A stretch of 64,000 nt of DNA, taken from Amylibacter marinus. Lineage in GTDB: Bacteria > Pseudomonadota > Alphaproteobacteria > Rhodobacterales > Rhodobacteraceae. The DNA lies in the NCBI RefSeq assembly GCF_030160015.1, contig NZ_BSNN01000002.1:62001-126000 (forward strand). Reading direction: 5' to 3'. The translations under genes and the position numbers were made by a program. Numbering within the stretch: the first letter of the stretch is position 1; the number at the start of each line of letters is the position of its first letter. The notes under the pieces were generated by a model that did no database searches, was not told the origin of the DNA, and saw only the letters and a program-made list of their open reading frames with translations. Positions 56,627 through 64,000 of the stretch are shown here, piece by piece.

Positions 56627-58345
56627 ATGAGCATTTTATCCTTTAAAAACGTATCAAAATCCTTTGGCGATGCCAAAATCCTTAAAGACATTACCCTAGA
56701 CGTCGCGGAGGGAGAGTTTATTGCTATTCTTGGGTTCTCTGGTTCCGGCAAAAGTACCCTGATGAATTTGATGACCGGGTTAATTACGCCTGATACCGGA
56801 ACTGCCACGTTCCGAGGGGCGCCAATTGTCGAGCCCGGCCCAGAACGCGGGCTGGTTTTCCAAAGCTATTCTTTGATGCCTTGGTTGACGGTGAATGGCA
56901 ATGTGGCCCTTGCGGTGGATGCGGTGCATGCGCATATGCCAAAGGCGGATCGCGCCGCTCTGGTAAAGAAGTATGTGGATATGGTTGGCCTGTCACATGC
57001 CACCGATCGTCGCCCGTCCGAGCTCTCTGGCGGGATGCGGCAACGGGTTTCTGTGGCGCGCGCGCTGGCGATGCAACCCGAAGTTCTGCTGTTGGATGAG
57101 CCTCTGTCTGCTTTGGATGCCTTGACGCGCGCCAATCTGCAAGACGAGATCGAAACCATCAGCCAGAAGGAAAAGAAAACCATCGTCTTGATCACCAATG
57201 ATGTAGACGAGGCGATCCTGCTGGCGGATCGCATTGTGACCCTGAAACCGGGCCCAGAGGCAACGCTGGGGCCTGATTTCCAGGTCAACATCCCACGCCC
57301 ACGTGATCGCACGAAGATGAATGATGATCCGGCGTTTATTAAGCTGCGTGCTGATGTGACAAAATATTTGATGGATATCGGGTTTTCTGCGGCGGCCGAA
57401 CAAACGCGCAGCATGCCAGATGTTCAGGCCGTTCACCAAATGGCGCCATCTGCGCTGCGCGAAGCAGGGAAATCAGAGGGTTTTAACGACGAGCGTTATC
57501 TACAATTTTCCATGGTTCACAAAGTTTATCCCACGCCCAAGGGGCCGCTAACGGTGGTCGAGGACTTCGACATGACCCTGCAAAAAGGCGAATTCGTATC
57601 GGTGATCGGGCACTCGGGTTGTGGGAAATCCACCGCCCTAACAATGGCCGCAGGGCTGAACCCGATTTCTAAGGGTGGTATTATCCTAGACGGTAAACAC
57701 GTCGAGGGCGCTGACCCAGAACGCGCGGTGGTGTTTCAATCACCCAGCCTGTTCCCTTGGTTAACCGCCAAACAAAACGTCGCCATCGGTGTAGACAAGG
57801 TCTATCCCAACGCCAGCCAGATAGAGCGCCAAGAGGTGGTGGAATATTACCTAGAACGCGTCGGGCTGGCCGATAGCATGGATCGAAATGCGGTTGATTT
57901 GTCCAATGGAATGCAACAGCGCGTTGGGATCGCAAGAGCCTTTGCATTATCTCCTAAGTTGTTGTTACTAGATGAACCTTTCGGAATGTTAGACAGCTTG
58001 ACTCGTTGGGAGTTACAAGAGGTTCTGATGGATGTTTGGTCTAAAACCAAGGTAACAACAATTTGTGTTACCCATGATGTGGACGAGGCGGTTTTGTTAT
58101 CTGACAGGATTTGCATGATGACCAATGGGCCGCGCGCAACCATTGGCAAAATGCTATCGGTAGATCTGCCGCGCCCACGCACCCGCAAGGCGCTGATGGA
58201 GCACTCCGACTATTATCGCTACCGCGCCGAAGTTTTGCAATTTTTAGAAGACTACGAGCATGGAGACCCAGATACCGTTGTTGAAGAGAGCGCAGCGCAG
58301 GATTCCCACGAAACCGCGGCCGCTACAACAGGCGAGGCTGCGTAA
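56627..58345 (+). CDS. nrtC: Nitrate ABC transporter double ATPase (NrtC-NrtD fusion)
   Basis: A 572-residue protein with two complete-looking ABC ATPase domains. Domain 1: Walker A GFSGSGKST, signature LSGGMRQRVSVARALA, Walker B LLLDEPLSALDAL, but the H-loop reads ITNDVDEA (Asn for the switch His). Domain 2: Walker A GHSGCGKST, signature LSNGMQQRVGIARAFA, Walker B LLLDEPFGMLDSL, H-loop VTHDVDEA. In cyanobacteria these are two proteins, NrtC and NrtD, with NrtC carrying an extra binding domain; here that extra domain is absent. The stop overlaps the next ATG by one base. Confidence 0.92.
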   Translation: MSILSFKNVSKSFGDAKILKDITLDVAEGEFIAILGFSGSGKSTLMNLMTGLITPDTGTATFRGAPIVEPGPERGLVFQSYSLMPWLTVNGNVALAVDAVHAHMPKADRAALVKKYVDMVGLSHATDRRPSELSGGMRQRVSVARALAMQPEVLLLDEPLSALDALTRANLQDEIETISQKEKKTIVLITNDVDEAILLADRIVTLKPGPEATLGPDFQVNIPRPRDRTKMNDDPAFIKLRADVTKYLMDIGFSAAAEQTRSMPDVQAVHQMAPSALREAGKSEGFNDERYLQFSMVHKVYPTPKGPLTVVEDFDMTLQKGEFVSVIGHSGCGKSTALTMAAGLNPISKGGIILDGKHVEGADPERAVVFQSPSLFPWLTAKQNVAIGVDKVYPNASQIERQEVVEYYLERVGLADSMDRNAVDLSNGMQQRVGIARAFALSPKLLLLDEPFGMLDSLTRWELQEVLMDVWSKTKVTTICVTHDVDEAVLLSDRICMMTNGPRATIGKMLSVDLPRPRTRKALMEHSDYYRYRAEVLQFLEDYEHGDPDTVVEESAAQDSHETAAATTGEAA

Positions 58346-59736
58346 TGGCGCAGAACCTTGTGATTATCGGGGCGGGTATGGCCTCTGGGCGGTTGATAGA
58401 AAATCTGCTGGAGCAAGATCCACAAGCCTATAAAATTACGTTGTTCAATGCCGAACCGCGTGGCAATTACAATCGATTGATGTTGTCACCGGTGCTCAGC
58501 GGTGAAAAAAACTACGAAGAAATCATCACCCATAGTGATGCATGGTATGAAGATCGGGGGATTACCACCTATTTTGGTGAACCGGTTCTAGAGATTGATC
58601 AGGCCGCCAAATTCATTCGCAGTGCATCCAACTGTGCACCCTATGACAAGCTGGTGATTGCTACTGGATCTGCACCTGTTATGATTCCATTTCCAGGCAT
58701 AAACCTAGAAGGTGTGTTGCCTTATCGCGATTTGGACAATGTCAATCTGATGCTGGATGTCGCGCAAAAGCCCCAGAGCAAGGCTGTGGTCATTGGTGGC
58801 GGAGTGTTGGGGCTAGAAGCTGCAGCAGGGTTAAATGCACGAGGTATGGATGTTACGGTTATTCATATTTCGGATCACCTGATGGAACGCCAGCTGGATT
58901 CAACGGCCGCAGGGCTGTTGCAAAAGTCACTAGAGGCGCGGGGCATCACTGTGCACACTCAGGGGGCCACCAAGGAGATCGTTGGGGCAGAGCGTGTTGA
59001 GGCGGTGAAGCTAGAGGATGGCACGATTTACCCCGCGGACATCGTGGTGATGGCCGTGGGTATTCGCCCAGAAACGCGCCTTGCAAAAGAGGCTGGTATT
59101 GCTACCGCGCGGGGCATTATTGTTGACGATGCGCTGCGCACAGAGGCCTCAGATATCTATGCGCTAGGTGAATGTGTAGAACACAGCGGCCAGCTGTTTG
59201 GCCTTGTGGCACCGCTTTATGAGCAGGCGAAGGTTTTGGCGAATGATTTGCTGGGGCATAGGGCCGTGTTTACCCCCATTGAGCTGTCAACCAAGCTGAA
59301 GGTCACGGGGTGCGATTTATTCTCGGCGGGGGATTTTGCGCGCGGTGCCGATCGCGATGAAATAGTCTATTTCGATCCCATCTCTGGGATCTATAAGCGC
59401 CTGAACGTACAGGATAATAAATTAATCGGGGTCGTTATGTATGGCGATACCGTTGATGGGGCGTGGTTCCTGCAAAAGATTAAATCAGGTGAGGATATCT
59501 CCCCTATACGCGAGACCCTGATTTTTGGCCCTAACTTCACTTTGGATGCGCCGCCGGACCCGCTGGTAGCCGTTGTAGCCTTGCCGCTTGATTGCACAAT
59601 CAACAGCTACGACGGCCCATACTTCGGCAAATATGTAAGTAACCAGCTAGGCGGAGATCAGATCGCCTACGGCAAATACGTGAACCCAAAGTTTGGCAAA
59701 TGCTCAGACATGGCAGGAGCAGTTATCAATGAGTGA
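58345..59736 (+). CDS. FAD/NAD(P)H oxidoreductase of assimilatory nitrate reductase
   Basis: A 463-residue flavoprotein with two dinucleotide folds: FAD at LVIIGAGMASGRLIE and NAD(P)H at AVVIGGGVLGLEAAAGLNARG, plus the second FAD motif DIYALGECVEH. It corresponds to the N-terminal part of NirB but lacks the siroheme/4Fe-4S sulfite-reductase domain and the BFD domain, so it cannot itself reduce nitrite. It most likely passes electrons from NAD(P)H to NasA, as NasC/NasB-type diaphorases do. Its stop overlaps the nasA ATG. Confidence 0.85.
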   Translation: MAQNLVIIGAGMASGRLIENLLEQDPQAYKITLFNAEPRGNYNRLMLSPVLSGEKNYEEIITHSDAWYEDRGITTYFGEPVLEIDQAAKFIRSASNCAPYDKLVIATGSAPVMIPFPGINLEGVLPYRDLDNVNLMLDVAQKPQSKAVVIGGGVLGLEAAAGLNARGMDVTVIHISDHLMERQLDSTAAGLLQKSLEARGITVHTQGATKEIVGAERVEAVKLEDGTIYPADIVVMAVGIRPETRLAKEAGIATARGIIVDDALRTEASDIYALGECVEHSGQLFGLVAPLYEQAKVLANDLLGHRAVFTPIELSTKLKVTGCDLFSAGDFARGADRDEIVYFDPISGIYKRLNVQDNKLIGVVMYGDTVDGAWFLQKIKSGEDISPIRETLIFGPNFTLDAPPDPLVAVVALPLDCTINSYDGPYFGKYVSNQLGGDQIAYGKYVNPKFGKCSDMAGAVINE

Positions 59737-62362
59737 TGTGCGAACAACATGCGCCTATTGTGGTGTCGGATGCGGGATTATTGCGACACCAGATGGCAGC
59801 GGCGGTGCAGTGATCGTGGGTGATGCAAAGCACCCGGCAAATTTCGGGCGCCTGTGTACCAAGGGCACGACGCTGGGCCACACACTCTCGCTTGAGGATC
59901 GATTGTTGAACCCGATGATTGGCGGGGTACAGGCCACGTGGAATGAGGCCACGGATCTGGTGGCCAAGAAATTCAAGGAGACCATTGAAGAACACGGGCC
60001 TGACAGTGTTGCGTTTTATGTATCCGGGCAATTGCTGACCGAGGATTACTATGTGGCCAACAAGTTGATGAAGGGCTTTATCGGTTCCGCCAATATCGAC
60101 ACGAACTCTCGCCTTTGCATGGCCTCGTCGGTTGCAGGGCATAAACGCGCCTTTGGCACAGATACTGTTCCGGGCACATATGCTGATCTAGACGAGGCCG
60201 ACCTGATTGTCTTGGTAGGTTCAAATCTGGCATGGTGCCATCCAGTTCTGCATCAGCGTATCATCGCAGCCCAAGAGCAGCGTGGCCTGAAAATTGTAAA
60301 CATTGACCCGCGGCGCACCGCCACATCGGATATGGCTGATATGCATCTGGGTATTGCACCCGGTGGCGATGTGGCGTTGTTCAATGGCTTGCTGAAATAT
60401 CTTGGGGATGCTGGGAAAATTGATGCTGAGTATATCGCCAAGCATGTGAACGGGTTCGCAGATGCGATGGCGGCCGTTACGCCATATTCCCTTGGCCATG
60501 TTTCAAGCCTGACTGGTTTAACGCCACAAGAGCTAGAAGAGTTCTATTGCACCTACGCCAAGACCGAGCGTGTTGTTACGATCTATAGTCAGGGTGTGAA
60601 CCAAGCCAGCGATGGCACCGACAAGGTCAACGCCATCATCAATTGCCATTTGGCTACGGGGCGCATTGGGGGAGCAGGGCAGGGGCCATTTTCCGTGACA
60701 GGCCAGCCCAATGCCATGGGCGGGCGCGAGGTCGGTGGGCTGGCGAATATGCTGGCGGCTCATTTAGATATCGAAAACCCTGACCACCGAGACATGGTAC
60801 AGGATTTCTGGAACTCGCCAACCCTGCCCACCCAAGCAGGGCTAAAGGCTGTGGATATGTTCAAAGCATGCGCCAGCGGCAAAATAAAAGCCTTGTGGGT
60901 GATGTGCACGAACCCTGCCGTCAGCATGCCACGCGCCGATGATGTGGCGGCGGCGATTGAGGTGGTAGATTTTGTTGTGGTCTCTGACATCGTAGAAGAA
61001 ACAGATACCACTGTTTTGGCCGATGTTCTGTTGCCAGCGGCGGGATGGGGCGAAAAGGATGGCACTGTTACCAATTCGGAGCGCCGGATTTCACGGCAGC
61101 GGGCGTTTTTGCCACTGCCCGAGCAGGCCCGACCTGATTGGAAAATCATCTGTGATGTGGCTAAGAAAATGGGCTGGGGCGCCGATTTCAGTTATCAAGG
61201 CCCACATGAAATATTTAAAGAATGGGCTTCGCAGACTTATCTGTCAGTTCTGGCAGGAAAGGATCTGGATTTAACGGCCCTATCAGAAATATCTGTTGAT
61301 AGATATGAGGGGCTAGAGCCAGTGCAATGGCCGGTTAGGCCCGATGGTGGCGATACGAGGTTTTTTGAAAACGGTGGATTTTTCACCTCAGATGCCAAGG
61401 CCAGAATGCTGGCCGTCCATGCACAAGCAAACTCCGCTATTTGCGATTTGAAGTACCCATATATATTGAATACAGGGCGGGTACGTGATCATTGGCACAC
61501 ACTGACACGCACGGCGAAATCTGCGGTATTAAGCCAACATATATCAGAACCTTTCTTGCAGATAAATGCGGCCGACGCCGCGGATATTGGGGTAGAGACG
61601 GCCGATCTGGTGCAGGTAAATAGCCCTTATGGTACGGCGGTTTTGCGCGCACAGGTCTCTGACAGGCAACAGGTGGGGCAGGTTTTCGCACCCCTGCATT
61701 GGACAGGCCAATTTAGCGCCAAAGGGCGTATCGATGTGGTCGTGCCGGATCTGGTTGATCCTGTTTCTGGGCAACCAGAACTAAAGCGCACCGCGGTCGG
61801 GATCTCTAAATTTCACGCCCGCTGGTTTGGGTTTGGAATTTGTCTCAATCGCCCCTCTATAGACAGCTACTACTGGGCCAGCTCGCGGGTGAAAAATGGC
61901 TGGCGGATAGAGATCGCCGACAGCAATGCACCCGAGAGTTTTGAAGGCTATGTGCGAGAGACACTAAACTGTCCGCAGGGACAGGCCGTATCCTACCAAG
62001 ACCCCGCCTCAGGACAACAGCGCCTTGTGATTGTGGATCGGGGGGTGGTTATTGGTGCGTTTTTTGCGGGGCCCAGCCCGGTTTACGCGGCGCGCGGCTT
62101 TGTATCTGATGCATTGGGTCAAAAAGATTATAAAAACCTGTTGGCAGGTGCTAGCGGTGCAGATGCCCCAGATATCGGTCCGGTGATCTGCAATTGTTTT
62201 AATGTTGGTGTAAATCAGATAACAAATGCAGTGCTATCCGGCCAAGCCAGGGATCTTGGCGATATTGGCCGATTGCTACAGGCGGGTACCAATTGTGGAT
62301 CGTGCCGCCCGGAAATCAGCAATTTGATTGCCAACTATAGACCCAAGATCGCCGCTGAATGA
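59729..62362 (+). CDS. nasA: Assimilatory nitrate reductase catalytic subunit
   Basis: About 877 residues. An N-terminal 4Fe-4S segment (CAYCGVGCGI ... GRLCTKG) is followed by the molybdopterin-guanine-dinucleotide oxidoreductase core (SRLCMASSVAGHKRAFGTD, GRIGGAGQGPFSVTGQPNAM) with a Cys ligand region, the MGD-binding C-terminal barrel (YILNTGRVRDHWHTLTRT) and a BFD-type [2Fe-2S] domain (CNCFNVGVNQIT ... TNCGSCRPEI). It reduces nitrate to nitrite in the cytoplasm. The BFD domain is where electrons from the FAD protein just upstream probably enter. Start at 59729 chosen because it overlaps the preceding stop; no nitrite reductase follows. Confidence 0.95.
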   Translation: MSDVRTTCAYCGVGCGIIATPDGSGGAVIVGDAKHPANFGRLCTKGTTLGHTLSLEDRLLNPMIGGVQATWNEATDLVAKKFKETIEEHGPDSVAFYVSGQLLTEDYYVANKLMKGFIGSANIDTNSRLCMASSVAGHKRAFGTDTVPGTYADLDEADLIVLVGSNLAWCHPVLHQRIIAAQEQRGLKIVNIDPRRTATSDMADMHLGIAPGGDVALFNGLLKYLGDAGKIDAEYIAKHVNGFADAMAAVTPYSLGHVSSLTGLTPQELEEFYCTYAKTERVVTIYSQGVNQASDGTDKVNAIINCHLATGRIGGAGQGPFSVTGQPNAMGGREVGGLANMLAAHLDIENPDHRDMVQDFWNSPTLPTQAGLKAVDMFKACASGKIKALWVMCTNPAVSMPRADDVAAAIEVVDFVVVSDIVEETDTTVLADVLLPAAGWGEKDGTVTNSERRISRQRAFLPLPEQARPDWKIICDVAKKMGWGADFSYQGPHEIFKEWASQTYLSVLAGKDLDLTALSEISVDRYEGLEPVQWPVRPDGGDTRFFENGGFFTSDAKARMLAVHAQANSAICDLKYPYILNTGRVRDHWHTLTRTAKSAVLSQHISEPFLQINAADAADIGVETADLVQVNSPYGTAVLRAQVSDRQQVGQVFAPLHWTGQFSAKGRIDVVVPDLVDPVSGQPELKRTAVGISKFHARWFGFGICLNRPSIDSYYWASSRVKNGWRIEIADSNAPESFEGYVRETLNCPQGQAVSYQDPASGQQRLVIVDRGVVIGAFFAGPSPVYAARGFVSDALGQKDYKNLLAGASGADAPDIGPVICNCFNVGVNQITNAVLSGQARDLGDIGRLLQAGTNCGSCRPEISNLIANYRPKIAAE

Positions 62363-62381
62363 GCCGCGGCGGTCGTGACGG

Positions 62382-63551
62382 TTAATGTGACAATGCCTTT
62401 ATGACGCCGCGCAGCTCTGCCAAGCCGCGCAAACGTCCAATCATCGGATAACCCGGAAAGGTGCCTTGATCCACATCACCAAGCAACTCGTGCCCGTGAT
62501 CAGGGCGAAACGGGATTAGCGCATCTGCGCGGCCCTGTTCTTGGCGGCGGGTTTGTTCGGTCAGCAAGACCTGAATAAGCGCAACCATATCCGTATCACC
62601 CGATAGATGTGCGGCCTCTTCAAATGATCCATCAGGATCTTTTGACACATTCCGTAGATGCGCAAAATGAATGCGATCGGCAAATTGGCTGGCGATTGTG
62701 GTTACATCATTGGCGGGGTTTGCGCCCAATGATCCCGAACATAGGGTTAATCCATTTTCTAGCGTGGGCTCTGCATTCAGAACCCACTCGATGTCCTCCC
62801 GGGTCGAAACAATTCGCGGAAGGCCTAATATATCACGTGGGGGATCGTCGGGGTGTACGCATAGCTTTATGCCAAGATCAACCGCTGTGGGGATGATTTC
62901 CTGTAAAAACCGTGCGTAATTGGCCCGAAGCGTGGCTCGATCAATACCGCGGTATCTTTGCAAGGCCATGCGAAGCCCAGCGATATCATAACGATCGAAG
63001 GCGCCGGGCAGGCCGGACATAATAGAATGCAATAGGGCATCTTGGTCTGCCTTGGAGGAGCGATTGTACCACGCTTGTGCCTGATCAAGCACGCCGCCGG
63101 GGTAGGTCTCTTGGGCTTCCGTACGCCCAAGCATGTGAATCTCGAATGCGGCCATTCGGTGCGCCTCGAAACGCAGGCAGGTGCCGCCGCGCGCAACAGG
63201 GGCCGCCAGATCGGTGCGTGTCCAATCTAACAGCGGCATGAAATTATAACAGATGGTGCTGATGCCTTGATCGGCCAAGTTCGCCATCGATTGGCGGTAA
63301 TTTGCAAAAAGGCTCTCTAGGTTTCCCTCGCCGCGCTTGATATCTTCGTGAATTGGTAGGCTTTCGACCACGGCCCATGAAAATCCGGCATCAACTATCT
63401 GCTTGGCGCGCTGTTCAATAGCACCGCTTTGCCAGACCTCACCGTAGGGCACCTCGTGCAGAGCATTGACGATGGCCTTTGCCCCTGTTTGGGCGATTTC
63501 TGGTAGAGTGATTTTATCAAGCGGCCCGTACCAACGCCAAGCTTCAAGCAT
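62382..63551 (-). CDS. uxuA: Mannonate dehydratase
   Basis: About 389 residues, D-mannonate to 2-keto-3-deoxygluconate, in the hexuronate pathway. It starts MLEAWRWYGPLDKITLPEI and shows GLTLCSGSLGANPANDV and HFAHLRNVSKDPDGSFEEA, with the metal-binding His/Cys/His/Asp set. The start at 63551 has AAAGAGAA upstream. It overlaps the stop of the upstream uxuB-like gene by eight bases, so both form a uronate operon that continues beyond the right edge. Confidence 0.93.
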   Translation of the reverse strand: MLEAWRWYGPLDKITLPEIAQTGAKAIVNALHEVPYGEVWQSGAIEQRAKQIVDAGFSWAVVESLPIHEDIKRGEGNLESLFANYRQSMANLADQGISTICYNFMPLLDWTRTDLAAPVARGGTCLRFEAHRMAAFEIHMLGRTEAQETYPGGVLDQAQAWYNRSSKADQDALLHSIMSGLPGAFDRYDIAGLRMALQRYRGIDRATLRANYARFLQEIIPTAVDLGIKLCVHPDDPPRDILGLPRIVSTREDIEWVLNAEPTLENGLTLCSGSLGANPANDVTTIASQFADRIHFAHLRNVSKDPDGSFEEAAHLSGDTDMVALIQVLLTEQTRRQEQGRADALIPFRPDHGHELLGDVDQGTFPGYPMIGRLRGLAELRGVIKALSH

Positions 63552-64000
63552 ATAATTCTCTTTCAATTGTTTTTAATGTGCCGTGTTCCAAAAGCGAAAT
63601 ATAAGCGGTAGTAACCGATGCCTCGAATTTAGGATTTTGTGCTAACTCAGGATCGAATATCGCCTCGATTCCCAAGAGCGCTTGAACGGCCTCTTCTGGT
63701 CGCGTGCTTTTGATCACGGCGTTGCGCAATTGTTGCGCCATGGGATCTTGGACATCAATTTCTTGCCCCAATTCGTCAGTGCCGCCAACGTAACGCATCC
63801 ATCCAGCTACGGCTAAACAGAGCAGGGGGGCAGAGTTTCCCATTTTCAGATTGTCAGAGATCGCACCCAGCAAGCGCTGAGGCAGTTTCTGCGAGCCATC
63901 CATGGCGATTTGAGATGTTTTGTGGTGGATGGATGGATTTTTATAGCGCTCTTGCAATGCGTGGCAATAGGCGTGAAGATCCTCGCCCTCTGGGGTGGGG
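63544..64000 (-). CDS. uxuB: Fructuronate reductase / mannitol dehydrogenase, C-terminal part (cut by right edge)
   Basis: The minus-strand frame is open to the end of the window, so the gene is partial; the visible ~151 residues are its C-terminus. The segment SQIAMDGSQKLPQRLL is a hallmark of the mannitol 2-dehydrogenase/fructuronate reductase family, and the helical C-terminal domain follows. Next to uxuA, fructuronate reductase (UxuB) is the likely activity: fructuronate to mannonate with NADH. No start codon is visible. Confidence 0.85.
   Translation of the reverse strand, partial: PTPEGEDLHAYCHALQERYKNPSIHHKTSQIAMDGSQKLPQRLLGAISDNLKMGNSAPLLCLAVAGWMRYVGGTDELGQEIDVQDPMAQQLRNAVIKSTRPEEAVQALLGIEAIFDPELAQNPKFEASVTTAYISLLEHGTLKTIERELYA

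Overview
The window looks like a chromosomal segment of a marine Roseobacter-type alphaproteobacterium (Rhodobacterales). The evidence is the gene content and order: an AAA ATPase/DUF6638/DUF1523 block, a class II (B12-dependent) NrdJ reductase with no nrdAB nearby, a holB-tmk-dacC-SPOR block, two-enzyme saccharopine lysine degradation, a NasT/NasS-controlled nitrate assimilation operon and an alphaproteobacterial-type SOS box. No species can be named from the sequence alone. Both edges cut genes: an AAA ATPase on the left and a fructuronate reductase/mannitol dehydrogenase on the right.

Layout. 1-3523: AAA ATPase, an AT-rich membrane/coiled-coil gene, DUF6638, DUF1523 (+). 3526-5751: two saccharopine dehydrogenases (-). 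5763-8485: RND-type exporter and a small exported protein (-). 8552-13588: complete livKGFHM branched-chain amino acid ABC operon (-). 13878-17876: one very large protein fusing two rhodanese domains, a YidC/Oxa1-like membrane region and a PEP-synthase/rifampin-phosphotransferase-like phosphotransferase (+). 17903-21102: PhnD-type binding protein plus hybrid histidine kinase (-). 21240-26035: enolase, small exported protein, Fur/Mur regulator, Na+/H+ antiporter, ferric-iron binding protein (-). 26207-32069: MazG, M20 amidohydrolase, a Cys/Met-type PLP enzyme, Gpt, FabI, PdxH, DUF192. 32131-36265: tRNA-Pro and nrdJ, with DnaA-like boxes and an NrdR box in its leader. 36456-38286: an AT-rich cassette of a LuxR-type solo regulator, a 45-residue peptide with an internal duplication, and a DUF6065 protein. 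38600-43656: pyrE, tRNA-Gly, SOS-boxed uvrD, flavin reductase-MarR fusion. 44041-50388: AEC transporter, MBL hydrolase, tatD, holB, tmk, dacC and a SPOR lipoprotein (-). 50633-52033: tRNA-Ser and purU. 52257-62362: nasT-nasS, an antitermination leader, nrtA-nrtB-nrtCD, and the nitrate reductase electron-transfer and catalytic subunits. 62382-64000: uxuA and uxuB (partial).

How parts work together. The nitrate block is self-contained for sensing (NasS binds nitrate and releases NasT), control (a two-hexaloop RNA that competes with a terminator ahead of nrtA), uptake (NrtA/B/CD) and reduction of nitrate to nitrite, but it has no nitrite reductase in the window. The most novel-looking items are the short duplicated peptide beside DUF6065 and a LuxR solo, whose two repeats differ at nearly every synonymous site yet keep the amino acids (a candidate RiPP or signalling peptide cassette), and the rhodanese-YidC-phosphotransferase fusion. 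All family assignments are from reading the sequence; no database search was run.
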